A program made the translations under genes and the position numbers. Shown here piece after piece: positions 31,971 to 43,591 of a stretch of DNA of 64,000 nt; position 1 is the first letter of the stretch; each line of letters opens with the position of its first letter. The DNA comes from Rhizophlyctis rosea (taxonomy: Eukaryota > Chytridiomycota > Chytridiomycetes > Rhizophlyctidales > Rhizophlyctidaceae), in assembly GCA_027596075.1 (NCBI GenBank), contig JADGJC010000055.1, positions 62,001 through 126,000 on the forward strand, given 5' to 3'. The notes below the pieces were generated by a model. The model was not told the DNA's origin and ran no database searches. It worked only from the letters and a program-made list of their open reading frames with translations.

Positions 31971-34900
31971 ATGCCGGTGAAGGACACGCTAGAGAACGGC
32001 GTGCAAAAGGCGCAGAAGGTTAACCCTTCTGGTATGCTGCCTTCGACTTTGAACTCTAGCTTTCGACGTGCTGACCAGTTTTTCCGTTGCGCAGGCATTT
32101 TCGCTCCCTTCCGTGCGCTGGGCTACGTAACATCGGACTTGCCCGTGGTCATACAAGCAAGAGGAGCAGTGCACTCTCTGATAACGTCTATTGGGTATTC
32201 GTTCCAAATTTACGATGTAAGGCGTAATGGTTGTCAATTGTGGTAAAACTCTGCCTAACTACTTGGTTTGCAATTGCAGGGAGAAAAACTGTCGTTACAC
32301 TTTGTTGGTGAGAATACTATTGCATAAACAGGCGCCAATTACATATGCATACGAATCACTCATGCGGTTGGTGGCTCTTAGGACCTCGTACCGAGAAACC
32401 CATAACCGCGCTCGCAGCTCAGAAAGACCGTACGTTTGCCGCGGTCGGAAACCAAATCATTGTTCATGAACGAGCGAAGGAGGTACTATCCACAATTCAA
32501 CATTCACATGCTTGAGCTCCGCACGACTGACCTAGTTATTTAGATATTCCGCATCACAGTCGAAGAAGAGGAAATAACCATAAACTCGCTGCATATTTTT
32601 GGAGATCTGATCCTCGTAGTATGTGACGACAACGTGATACGGATGTATAATCTTTCAGATGGAGGTGTGTGATTGTTGTCATGGGTTGGGACTTGCGTTT
32701 GACGTGGAAGTCTAATCTGTTACGAACGCCTTTAGAGTTCCACAACGAGTTGGAGTTGCCGCACGATTTCCGTCTGACGTGTTTTCTCCACCCGAGCACC
32801 TACCTGAACAAAATCCTGCTGGGAAGCCAGGAGGGGAAAATGCAATTATGGAATATCCGGACTATGTGGGTTCATTTTGGAAAAGACTACATCGTGGCGG
32901 GAATCTGACGAATTGGAAAATAGGCGACTCCTATACGAATTCAAATCCTTCGGATCACCTGTTACTGTGCTCGCGCAAGCACCGTCAGTGGACGTCGTGG
33001 CGATCGGATTGTTGGACGGGTCTATCATTTTGCACAATATCAAGATGGATGAGAAGATCATGCGGTTGAAGCAGGAGGGGAAGGTCACGGCTGTTTCGTT
33101 TAGGACTGGTGGGTTGCAAAAATACCGAGGCGCGTCAGAAATAGGATTTTTGACCCAGAAAACGCACAGATGATAAACACATCATGGCGACGGCTAGCAT
33201 GCATGGAGATATAGCATTATGGGACCTCGACGAGCGGAAGCTGTCACATATAATGAAGGAAGCACACGACGGAGCGGTTCACACGATGCAGTTTTACAAC
33301 GGTCAACCGATTTTGATGACGGCTGGGTCTGATAACTCATTAAAGGTAAACAAACAACTGCGAGATTACTCTTCTTGCGCGCCATGCGGTATCTGACACT
33401 ATATATCACCAAAGCAATGGATTTTCGACACCCTGGACGGCCATGAACGCCTCCTCCGTTCCCGCAGCGGACACTACCAACCCCCAACATGGATCCGGCA
33501 CTACGGACCCGAAGGTCAACTCCTCCTTAGCGCCGGACGCGACAGGACGTTGCGGACGTTCCACACATTCCGCGACGTGCAGAACGTGGAGTTGTCCCAG
33601 GGATCTTTGGAGAAGAAGTCGAAGAATTTGGGGTTGAAGGTGGAAGAGTTGAAGTTGCCGCAGATTTTGCAGTTTGATGCTTGTGAGTTTTTGTTTTGTT
33701 TGGTGGTTGCGTGATATGAAGTTATTGGATGTTGAATTGACGTGATGATGTTCCTCAGCCGAGGCGAAGCAGCGGGAATGGGATAATATTGTTACGTGTC
33801 ATGCGAATGATGGACAAGTGCGAACGTGGAATTATCAGCGGAAGGCGATTGGGAAGCATGTTTTGCCGACTTCGGATTCGCTTCCTGCGACGGTGAGGAG
33901 TTGATTGCTTTCTGCTGCGAAATGTGCATCGCGTTGCTAAAGGTGCATTTTGACGTTGCTATTGATAGACGGTAGCGATCAGTGCGTGCGGTAACTTTGG
34001 GTTTGTTGGGTCGTCTGCGGGGTTGGTAGATAAGTTCAACTTGCAGTCTGGGTTGCATAGGAAGACGTATAGAGGTGGGTTTGCGCATGCAAAAGAAGCA
34101 TCTCGTTAGTTTCGCCATCGTACTGATGTCTTGACGCTCATTTAGGTCATAAAAAGGCGATCGTCGGGATCGTGTCCGACAATGTGAACCGAGTTCTCAT
34201 GACGGGTTCACTGGACACGACAGTGAAGGTACTTTCCTTTTCCTGACTGAACCATCATTCTACAATCGTCTGACTTGCTTCGCACAACCAGTTTTGGGAT
34301 TTCAATACAGCGAAATTAATCCACTCCATAACGATACCCGCCGCTGTATCTAACCTGATACTGCACCGAGAGAGCGGCTTGTTGGCCGTATCGGCGGACG
34401 ACTTGTGCATTCGGATTATGGATGTGGACACGAAGAAGATTGTGAGAGAGTTTTGGGGGCATCGGAATCGGATTACGGATATGGTAAGTTTGAATGTATC
34501 AAGCCTCGTTAGTTTGTCGGGACTGTGAGACGATCCTGCAATATATGCTAATTCGCCCGATAGTCCTTCAGCCCCGACGGCCGCTGGCTCATCTCCTCCA
34601 GCATGGACGCCACCATCCGCACCTGGGACCTCCCAACCGGCCACATGGTCGACGTCTTCAAAGTCGACAGCGTAGCAACAAGCATTTCCATGTCGCCCAC
34701 CGGCGACTTCCTCGCGACGGCGCACGCGGACCACGTCGGGATCTTCACGTGGACGAACCGGGCGCAGTTTGCGAACTTGTCTTTGAGGAATTTGTCGGAT
34801 GGAGATGTTGTTGAGATGGAGTTGCCTAGTGCGGCGGGCGGGGAGGAGGCTGGGGAGGAGGTGGAGGTTGGTGGGGAGGGAGGAGGGGAGGAGGAGGAGG

Positions 34901-35846
34901 GGACGGTGGAGCCTTTGAAGGGGGATGGGTTTATAAGGACGCCGGAGGATTTGGTTGATCAGATGATTACGTTGTCGAATTTGCCAAAGTCGCGGTGGCA
35001 GAATTTGTTGAGTTTGGAAGCTATCAAGGTGCGTGTTTCTACTTCAAGGCTAGGGGAGTTTTGGAAACTGCTTTAATCGCTTCTTACTGACGACCGCGTA
35101 TTTCTTGCCATTTCAGAAACGGAATAAACCAATTGAACCTCCCAAAGCGCCGGAGAAAGCGCCCTTCTTTTTGACGACGCTTCCCGGAGTAGATCCAAAA
35201 TTCGTTGCCAACAAGGACGCAATGGACATGGACGACGATAACCGGTCGCGCGTACTGAAATTGGGGGAATTGAAGCCTGAGACGGAGTTCGTCCAGTTAT
35301 TGAGGGCAGGAGATGCGGCAGGCGATTGTAAGTGTTTTCTCAAGCCAGTCTTTATCATCACGCTGGTGGTAATGAAAGGCGGTGTTGGCTCAAATTGTTT
35401 GTCTATAAACTGAACATATCTCTCCTGTCATTTCGCAGACGCAGAGTTCCTGTCTTACGCCTCAACGCTGGGGCCCGCGGCGTTGGATTTCGAGATTCGG
35501 TCCTTGAGTCTTGAAAACGACCTATCTGATTTCCGGTGTTTTGTGCAAGCATTGCAGCAGCGGTTGGAGGAGAGGACGGACTTTGAGCTTGTTGAGGCGT
35601 ATTTGAATGCCTTTTTGAAGGTAGGTCAAACGGTCTTTCCACCTACGGGTATTGTTTTCGTGCATATGTTTACGTTTTGGTGTATCATAGATCCATGGCG
35701 ACGTCCTGATCAATGCATCGACGGAGAGTGGGATGAAAGAGGTGTTTGAGAAGTTTTTGAAGGAGCATCGGAAGACGTGGAGTCGGTTGGAGGAGTTGTT
35801 CCAGTATGGGCTTTGTTTGGTGGATTTTGTTAAGACGCGGCGGTGA
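31971..35846 (+). CDS. UTP21: U3 snoRNP / SSU processome WD40 protein Utp21 (WDR36)
   Basis: About sixteen exons can be chained by frame and GT-AG signals. They begin MPVKDTLENGVQKAQ and continue SG-IFAPFRALGYVTSDLPVVI. Diagnostic segments: QARGAVHSLITSIGYSFQIY, QEGKMQLWNIRT, AQAPSVDVVAIGLLDGSIIL, EGKVTAVSFRT-DDKHIMATA, MHGDIALWDLDERK, LLRSRSGHYQPPTWIRHYGP and GQLLLSAGRDRTLRTFHTFR. The second beta-propeller is represented by FSPDGRWLISSSMDATIRTW. The C-terminal Utp21 domain includes KAPFFLTTLPGVDPKFVANK, YASTLGPAALDFEIRSLSLE and HRKTWSRLEELFQYGLCLVD. Utp21 is part of the UTP-B subcomplex needed for early 18S rRNA processing in the nucleolus. An acidic Glu/Gly insertion (34820-34910) precedes the C domain. 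TGA at 35844-35846. Confidence 0.93.
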
Positions 35847-37455
35847 AGGGAAATGGTCTTTTTGGGTAGGGGTTAGGGATGTTGCATAACTGTAATTTGT
35901 AATTTATTTGAGGATTGTATGTTTTCGGATGTGTTTTTCATGTATATAATAGCATTTTGGTTTTGTTGTTGTTTAAAGGGGGTTGTTCCATTAGATGTGC
36001 TTTCTTTGGTGGTGAGTTTGTCAATGCTCCAATGATTGTAGGCTAGCATGCGCAAGAAGTCCACGTTCTCCTCATGGTGGAATGGTCAAGTCACTGCTAC
36101 TTCAAATAACCTGCAAATGTGTAATTGGGATCCCGAGCCGCGAAGGCTTTTACATGTGGTTCCTCGGCAGCCTTTTTCGCGTAAAGAGATCACTGATAAA
36201 TGAAATTGGGTCAGATGGGTTGAGTCAGCATTGCAAGGGGGGTTTGACCTTCCAGTGATTCCAGGGAATGGGGGAAAGTGGCTTTGTGCCACAATTGTGG
36301 CACAGAGCTGTTGTTCCTGGAGTAGCCTGGCGACGATCAGGGTCGCATCGGAGGACGTTGCAAGGTGGTCGAAATGGAATCGCTTACGAGCGTTGGCTGA
36401 TGAAACTGCTCACGAAGGACCCATTCTGGTTGATCGTTCCATTGAGCCTTCCATGCGAGCGACCCGATTGCAAGCCGGCAGCCAGCCAGCCATATGGGCC
36501 CCGCCGTCCAGATTCCAATTCCTGGGTTGCCCAGTTGCCCGTCCGACCACACCTTCCACATTTGCCAGAGTGTCACCATCTGGGTGTATCAGTTGTGTCA
36601 CAACGCGGTGGTGGGTCGTGTAACTTATGTGTAGCATCCATTTGATTGTACACGGTCCCTCCATTCCAAACCTTTTCCCATCCACTCTTCCCACTACAGT
36701 GGGAACCCACTCAAAGAAGGAGAGCCAGATCTGCGTGTCGTAACTTGGCCACCCAGTAACAAAGAGTCGAAGACGCTGTGCCTTTGCCACTCAAAGTTCT
36801 CAATCCAATCCAGTGCAGTCGCCCAAACCAGGTGGGTAGGGTAGCCATCCATCACACGCTCGGTGCCCCAAGACTCAACACAACCCCTTCCCGCCCAAAA
36901 ACTCCTTGCAGTGCCAACTCGGTCCTCCCCGCCTCCTACCGCATTCTCACCACAAAGGGGGCTGGTCGATAATATACCCACCCTCCTTCCTTTCTCCTCA
37001 TCTCATCGAAATTGCTTCTTTGACTTCCCCTGGTGCCCCGTTTTCCCACACACACCTCTCCTCTTCCGTGTCCGCTCCCCGCATAGCAACGTTCTCACGC
37101 GATAACGCGGAAATCGTTTAGTTCGTAGTGGAGATTACACGTTCCTCGCTTGATTTCGTGTCGTTAGGGATTTTTGAATCTTGCGGAACATCCTTATTTG
37201 GTGGGTATACGCAGAAATACATCTCTATTGTTGGCCGAGATTTTATGGACAGCCAAGGTTCAGTTCGGCGCTCGAGATGTGTTTTCCGTGAATCTGTGTA
37301 TTAAACATTTGCTAATTCTCACGGGTGGCGTTTTTTCCACAGTGCTCGATATACCACCCGCTCGGACATAAAAACATATCCCGCAAACTATATCCAACGC
37401 GTGATTCCCTTCTAGATATCCTTTCTACACCTTCTTACATACAAAATCCGCCGAT
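35847..37455. other. intergenic, 1.6 kb, before RAC
   Basis: No gene recognised. The 3' half (36950-37455) is CT-rich and probably holds the Rac promoter and leader. Short open frames on both strands have no domain. Confidence 0.4.
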
Positions 37456-38556
37456 ATGCAGGCCATCAAGTGTGTCGTGGTGGGCGACGGGTGAGTTTTG
37501 TGGCTCACGATGAGATATTTCGTTTGAGGGGCGTGGGAAAGTGGCAATGAGAGGAGCTGCAGAATGTTTCGTAGATGATTGGACGGTTGATATGAGATGG
37601 AGTTGCAGAGAGGACCGTGCGGCTGTTTTTTCATTGCAATTTAGATCGAAGTTTTTTGTGAGCTGTACTGACAGCATTTTCTCTTCCCATCTTCAAACCA
37701 CATAAATTTGATCATTTGTCGTTAATCCAGTGCCGTTGGTAAAACTTGTCGTAAGTGTTGAGAAATTACATCGTTTTCCACCATGCTCTTTCTCACCCGG
37801 TTCCCACACCAGTGTTGATCTCATACACAACAAATGCCTTCCCCGGAGAATACATTCCCACAGTGTACGCTAAATGTCATCATTCAGTGCTGATCATTCT
37901 TTTTACTCCATGTTCATGAGAAAATTCGAAAAAACAGGTTCGACAACTACTCCGCAAATGTAATGGTGGATGGCAAACCCATCAACTTGGGATTGTGGGA
38001 TACGGCTGGACAGGAAGACTACGACCGTCTCCGCCCACTCTCCTACCCTCAAACCGACGTGTTCCTTATCTGCTTCTCGCTAGTCAGCCCACCGTCATTT
38101 GAGAACGTCAGAACTAAGGTACGGAGGCGATTTGATGGGAGGAGACATCTTTGGAAGTGTTGCGTTGTCAGGGGCGGAAAAATTAGCGTAGAAGGACCTT
38201 CACTCCTATCACCATATGCATTTTCTTTGCGCTTGACATCTAAACCGCAACCCAACCCAAAACAGTGGTACCCCGAAATCTCCCACCACGCACCCAACAC
38301 GCCCATCATCCTCGTCGGGACCAAGCTCGACTTGCGCGAGGACCGCGAGACGATCGAGAAGCTCCGTGAGAAGCGAATGGCGCCCATCACGTACCCACAG
38401 GGCCTGCAAATGGCGAAGGAAGTCGGGGCGGTCAAGTACCTCGAGTGCTCGGCGCTCACGCAAAAGGGGTTGAAGAACGTGTTTGATGAAGCTATCAGGG
38501 CGGTGTTGTGTCCCGTTGTTCCGCAGAAGAGGAGCAAGAAGTGTATTATTATCTAG
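37456..38556 (+). CDS. RAC1: Rac-type Rho GTPase
   Basis: Five exons: 37456-37490, 37731-37750, 37813-37864, 37938-38118 and 38266-38556. Spliced protein: [20 protein letters not shown] (P-loop GDGAVGKT), effector region [40 protein letters not shown] (switch II), [11 protein letters not shown] (Rho NKxD variant TKLD with insert helix) and [18 protein letters not shown]. It ends in [11 protein letters not shown], a polybasic stretch plus a CAAX prenylation box (CIII). Rac GTPases control actin polarity, NADPH oxidase and cell shape. The Rho insert and Trp in KWYPEI favour Rac over Cdc42. The first intron (240 bases) is longer than most here. Confidence 0.95.
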
Positions 38557-39205
38557 AGGGGGTTTTGTTGTGGGGGGGTGAGGGAGGGGTGTGGTGTTTT
38601 CATTGTTTCTTTTTTTGCGTTGTTTCTTCTTTCCTATTTTTGTGCTTAGCTGTGGAGGGGGTGGAGTAGGAAGGGGCGGTTGTTGGCCGGCTTTAGCAGG
38701 TGTAGTGGGTGGATGTCATAGTTTTTCGTCCTTTGTTGTCGTCGTTGTCATCGTGTCCTCTGTGAATGCGAAAAGGCCTTTTTCTTTCTTTTTCCTAAAA
38801 AGGGGGGCGGGAATCATGTAATGTGGGAATACGGGATGGGGGGGTCCATCATAGAATGTGTGAAAGTGGGGAGGGGAAGGAGGAGGGGGAGGGGCTTTAT
38901 GAGTATATTCTTTTTTCTTCTCTTTTCGTTTCTTGTTTGGTTGGTTTCGTTTTTTGCAGTATTTTGAAAAAAACACGAATAGCTTCATATGTCAATAATT
39001 GCGCTGTCGATGTGTTTTTGATGCGGGGAAGAGTGTGATTATCGTTGCGTGTGAACTTTCATAGCCCTCACAAGTGGATCCCACATTGAGCATTGGGAAG
39101 GTTCTACGCATCCTGCACGTGACGGGAATTTCGTATTCCCAAAACTTGTCGTAACTGCCCAGACCTTCGCACGTCTGTCAGGACGTTGGTTTTCCATAGA
39201 TGATG

Positions 39206-39265
39206 GCTCTGTATGGGCTTCGAACCCATCTCGCTCACAAGAAGCGATTCTCAAAAGACCAGAGC
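39206..39265 (-). ncRNA. compact tRNA-like cloverleaf (60 nt)
   Basis: Read on the minus strand, the segment folds as a reduced cloverleaf. The acceptor stem is GCTCTGG with ACAGAGC (6 of 7 pairs). The D-like hairpin is TCT-TTTG-AGA (3 pairs). The anticodon-like stem is TCGCT with AGCGA around the 7-nt loop TCTTGTG (5 pairs). The T arm is ATGGG-TTCGAAG-CCCAT (5 pairs, perfect TTCGA loop). A single base separates the anticodon and T arms. The anticodon position would read TTG, but U33 is replaced by C and the D arm is far too short for a normal cytosolic tRNA. It is either a tRNA pseudogene kept in shape by chance or a tRNA-like small RNA; no CCA is encoded, as expected in eukaryotes. Confidence 0.45.
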
Positions 39266-39345
39266 AAAAATGGAATGTGATTGTGGACAAAACCACCAAC
39301 ATATGATGCAGACCAAAAGTGACTTTATATCCTTCATTGCTCCTA

Positions 39346-39890
39346 GATGGAAGCCACCGGCTTTCACGGTCGTTTCGGCCTGGATTACACATATTCACTA
39401 ACACACCAGGCTCGACACCAAGACTACATTTTACCTCACGCAGTCGAGTTGCCTCGAGTACGCAGGAACTCCCTTACTTCCCAATAGGAGCAGTCGCGAC
39501 GGACACTCTGAGGAGCGCACCAGGAAGCGATACCGTGGGAGGGAAGAGGGGAGAAATGTAGTGGTGAAACCTCTTCGACACGAAGCAAGGGTCTTACCCA
39601 CCGAAGTGGTTCTCCGTCAATCCTGCGACAGCCTTGCAGGTAGAGACGGAGAGATACCATGACTTGCCGGGCGTCGATTTTCACGACCGCTGATCTGGAA
39701 TAACACCAGGCGCGACTTTCACGGCCAGGGGAATTGTTTCCGAACCGTGCCGGAATCCCGAGGTTTGAATTACACTCTACTGGCCTATGCGGCTTATAAG
39801 AATGCGCTGGACCGAGCCCTGGGCAAAAAGCCCAACGGATATATTCGAATTTTTTATCACTTGGTCTTGGGGACGCGACGTCGTGTAGTA
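39346..39890 (+). repeat. structured repeat, copy A (tetramer TTCA)
   Basis: Shares ordered blocks with copy B: the start block AAGCCACCGGCT-TTCA-CGGTCG, CCTCTTCGACA, GGTCTTACCCA, AATCCTGCGACAG, GACTTGCCGGGC, CGATT-TTCA-CGACCGCTGAT, CACCAGGCGCGACT-TTCA-CGG, and an end block TATCACTTGG-TCTTGGGGACGCGA. A nested hairpin is visible: TCTCCGTC pairs with GACGGAGA (8 bp), enclosing CCTGC/GCAGG. Another hairpin is CTGG-AATAACA-CCAG. Copy A has about 190 extra bases after the first block. No open frame is conserved between copies. Confidence 0.7.
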
Positions 39891-39989
39891 ATAGAATCGT
39901 TACTGAGCAGGAGGAAACTGAAATCAGTATGATGTCTTAGGAGGTGGTTGTGCGACGAGTAATACTCACCCTGTTGTACCTTGCTGCCG

Positions 39990-40352
39990 GGGGGAAGCCA
40001 CCGGCTGTAACGGTCGTTGTTGGCCTTGGAACCTCTTCGACAAGGAGCGGGGTCTTACCCAGACTGGTTCTCAATCAATCCTGCGACAGGGTTGGCAGGT
40101 AAAGACCGAGAGCTACCCGACTTGCCGGGCATCGATTGTAACGACCGCTGATCTGGGATTGCACCAGGCGCGACTGTAACGGCCATGGCTGTCGACTCGT
40201 GCCGAGAGCCAAGGTTTGAGTTTCACCCAGACGTGACTTATGGGGGACGACAACCCCTGCAGGGAGCCTGGTGGTGGGCAAAACGCCGCAGCCATGTTAC
40301 TATTACAGTATATATATTTTTTCACTTGGGTCTTGACGACGCGATGTCGTTA
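39990..40352 (+). repeat. structured repeat, copy B (tetramer GTAA)
   Basis: Direct, diverged second copy of the element at 39346-39890, in the same orientation. All three variable sites carry GTAA instead of TTCA: CCACCGGCT-GTAA-CGGTCG (39997-40015), TCGATT-GTAA-CGACCG (about 40129-40145) and GCGACT-GTAA-CGGCCA (about 40167-40183). The CTGG/CCAG hairpin is kept with a different loop (GATTGCA). The copy ends with TTCACTTGGGTCTTGACGAC near 40320-40340. Confidence 0.7.
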
Positions 40353-41462
40353 TGGATGGACGGATCCTGAAAAGGGTCAAACGCGGTGTTAATGTAGTGA
40401 CCGCGAATGGGCGGAACCGTAAGAGCAACTCACCAGGTGGAGGAAAGGAAAGAAAAGAGAAAGTGGGAGAGTCTCTGGAGACTTTGTCGTGGTAGGCGGG
40501 CAAAAGGAAGGGAACGCCAAAAGAGTGGGCATGATGTACTTGGGATGGCCTGTGATTGAAACATACAAAGCGTAAGACCAAGGCAAGGACGTCGGAAGCA
40601 GATTGGTGATTCGGTCAACATACTCTCTCTGTATGAAGAGGTAAGGTATGGACGTTCAATGGTGGTTGGGGCCGCAGTCGGTGGTTGGCGCGAAAATGGA
40701 AAACGTAGGGAAAGGAAGGTCTGGACTCTGGAGATTGGATCATGAAGTCGCTCCTGCTCTTAGCGAAGTTGACCATCAGGGATGTGATCACCCGCTGAAG
40801 GGAGGATTAGCAAATTCGCTTGTAAGCCTGAGGCGCAGCGTGATCGCGTATTGATGAATTCGTCCGCACATGCACTCTGACGTGCGCTGGGGCGTGGATA
40901 ACATCCTTGCAAGTCCCGACTTGCGAGCGCACAAATTGCAAACGGTATCCTTCATCTCGCTTCACAACGCTTCTCGTCCCTATTGAGAGATCTCAACGTG
41001 CTGAAGACTGAAGTAGAGTATGTCTGCAGACCGCTAGCAAATCCTCGAAAGCAGACTTACGCGTTCCTGTGCTATGACGTGAAAGAGATATTGTCTGGTG
41101 ACGGTGGGGAGGATGGAGTGGATGGTGTGGGGTGGGGCGAAGGAGTGGTGGGTCGAGACAGGTACGTGTCTGAAAAGGTGAAGGAGCTGTGCCTGGTGGT
41201 AGTCAGAACAAAAGCGAGTAGTGCGCGCGCAACGGGGGCTCGAATAACCACTGCAAGTGCGCGGTATTGAGTCCCATGCCGCTCTCGGTAAAATCGCCCT
41301 CCAAACCGCGCAAGCTGCACATTTATGCCCGGACGAGGACTTCGGTTGGGATTAACAGCCAGAGAACCGCAACACACTAATTTGAATACCCTGAATTGCA
41401 CTTGCAGACTACCCTCTTCATATCCGACAGCGGTTTTGGAAGCTGCCCAAGACGCACCACAC

Positions 41463-43578
41463 ATGACCAGAGCATTCCCGCCCACCAAACACACCACCAC
41501 CACCAACCACATCACACACCAAATCAACTCAACATCCACGTATCCTATTCTTTCTACCGCCTCTTCGTCTTCTAGCATCCGAGGAGCTTCCATATTTCCA
41601 GCGCGTGGTGGGGATGAGCCGGGTGGTGCAGGCAGGGCGAGCACTTTGACACCGAAGGAACAAAAACAGATCACTTTGACGAACAGTTTGCTGGATGTGA
41701 TACGGTGTGTATTTTCCTTCTTCAGTGTGGCCGGCTTCAAACACATACTGACTCTGTCATGTCGATTTTATCAGAGACTCCAGGCCTACTTTGTTCGAGG
41801 ACGCGTCGCGGCAGGTGCTCCTGTCCATCATAACGGATCTGATCACACTAGTGGATGAAAAGGCGATGATACATCTTTTTGGGTCATATGCTACTAATCT
41901 CCATTTACGCGATGGAGACCTCAACATGGCGATTGATTCTCCAACGGCTGCACCTTATCGGTCGTCGCGCACAGGCATGCCCAGCCAAACTTGTATGACT
42001 GCATCTCTCAAACCCTTCAAAGTCATGCTGACGTCGCTAGCGCTGGACCACCCGAAGCATTGCGAGCTAATCGAAGGGGCATTCGTACCAATCATCAAGC
42101 TAGTGGATCAAACGACGGGACTGGATGTTGACGTGAACTTCGGTACGACCGGCCTCCCGAGCGTTAGGCGAATACAGGAGCTGGTTGCCTCGGTCCCGCT
42201 AATGCTTGAATTGACGACCCTTCTGAAAATCTTCTTACGGAACGCGGACCTCAACGAAGGCGCCGCGGGTGGCCTCGGCGGATATGGCACTGCTATTTGG
42301 GCTGCGTCGTTCTTGTTATCGCCGGATAACACGGGGAAGGATTTGGGTTCTGTCGTTCTGCGTTTTCTCTCCTTTTATGGATGGACATTCAACTTTGCGA
42401 AGGAGGGCATCTCGCTCGGCGGACGCTTCGATAGAGGGGAGAAGAGTGGTGACGTCGTCCAACGGCGGGGCAAGTCTGATTTCAAGGCTAGATCGTGGAA
42501 CAGTCAGATTGCGATTTTGGATCCCACCGATGGAGATAACAACATTGGGAAAACGATGCGCAACCTGAAGAAGTTGAGGAAGGTTTTTCAGGAAACTCAT
42601 ACGGCGGTACAGAAGGCACTGGAAGAAGGAAGTGATCTGAGCAGTTCATATCTTTCGGTGCCAGAGTCCGTGAAACAGGCACGTGTGCTTGTTGCGGAGG
42701 AGATGAGTTTGGATGATTGGGTTCTGCGAATGGTGGGCTTATGAAATCCGGTGTTCTTTTTGGGTGCTATGAACTTTCCATAACTCAAACTTGCTTTACA
42801 GGAAGCGTCAATCCATCTCGATCGAATTCTTCGTCTCTACTCTCAAACTCGAAGTCCCTTGGAGATCTTGGATATTCCGTGGAAGGTCTACTATGATTTG
42901 GATATTGATTTGGCGAGGCTGCAGCAGAACCATCAGGATCGCGTTAGGCAATTCGGTAGCCTTTTCGCGGACATGCCATCGCGAGTGGGGGAAGTAATTG
43001 ATATTTTGCAAGGGGCGTTGAAGATGCTTTTGAATGATCAAAGTCGGGGGAGGCTGCTTGCTGTTGTGCGAGACGTTCGGGATCAGGTTTTTGAGAAGAT
43101 GGGGTTGCGAGCGAAGGGAGTAGAGATCTGCTATGATTCGAAGATTGCGTATCGTATTGTCTTGGGCGTGCGAAAGCGAATGTCTCTCTTCCACGAATCC
43201 CTTGCAACCACCGGATCGTCGGCTTTGACGGTCCTCGGAAAACGCAAGGCGGGGCCGGATACTGATGCTACGTGGGCGACGAAGAAGGGAAAAGAGAAGG
43301 ACGTTGACTCATTTGGTGGCATGGACTCGGCGCGGTCTTCGAATTGGTCTTCGAATTGGGATCATTCAACCCAACCATCTCTCCAACAGAAATCTCCGCC
43401 CCAATCACAGCCAGTGGCGACCGACACGAAACCTAGTTTGACGAAACAGCAAACAGATCGGTACCGGTATTCTCGTAAGGACCTATTGAGGCTGAGGCAT
43501 AGCCTGTTAGCTGTAAGACGGCCGGGGAAAGTCGAGGAGGAGTTGAGGAGCCTTCGCTGCAATAGGGGCTACGGGTGA
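41463..43578 (+). CDS. second TRF4-like nucleotidyltransferase, altered metal site
   Basis: Exons: 41463-41704, 41775 to about 42735, and about 42802 onward. The first splice gives LLDVI-RDSRPTLFEDASRQ. The nucleotidyltransferase motif is HLFGSYATNLHLRDGDLNMA (about 41876-41935), the third acid TTGLDVDVNFG and the core GGLGGYGTAIWAASFLL. At about 42735 the frame runs into a stop unless GTGGGC is used as donor and CAG at about 42801 as acceptor, giving DDWVLRM-EASIHLDRILRLY. The C-terminal region is basic and Ser/Gln-rich. Where active family members have DxD (DIDL), this protein has DGDLN: the second Asp is Asn, or the pair is shifted. Activity is therefore uncertain. It is about 10 kb from the first TRF4-like gene, on the same strand. 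Confidence 0.75.
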
Positions 43579-43591
43579 CGAATCTGATGTC

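Larger units (their letters stand above)
38557..41462. other. gene-poor block, 2.9 kb, with structured repeats
   Basis: No protein gene is supported. 38557-38900 is the G- and T-rich 3' flank of RAC with several G runs. A tRNA-like cloverleaf (39206-39265, minus) and two repeat copies (39346-39890 and 39990-40352) are listed separately. 40360-41330 shows no recognised signal; the 41330-41460 stretch is probably the leader of the next gene. Confidence 0.45.

Noticed and set aside
39560..39790. Possible hammerhead-type ribozyme around CTGAT-CTGG-CCAG
   Set aside because: The CTGA-like part and a hairpin are present but the required GAAA core after the stem is missing (GCGC is found) in both copies.
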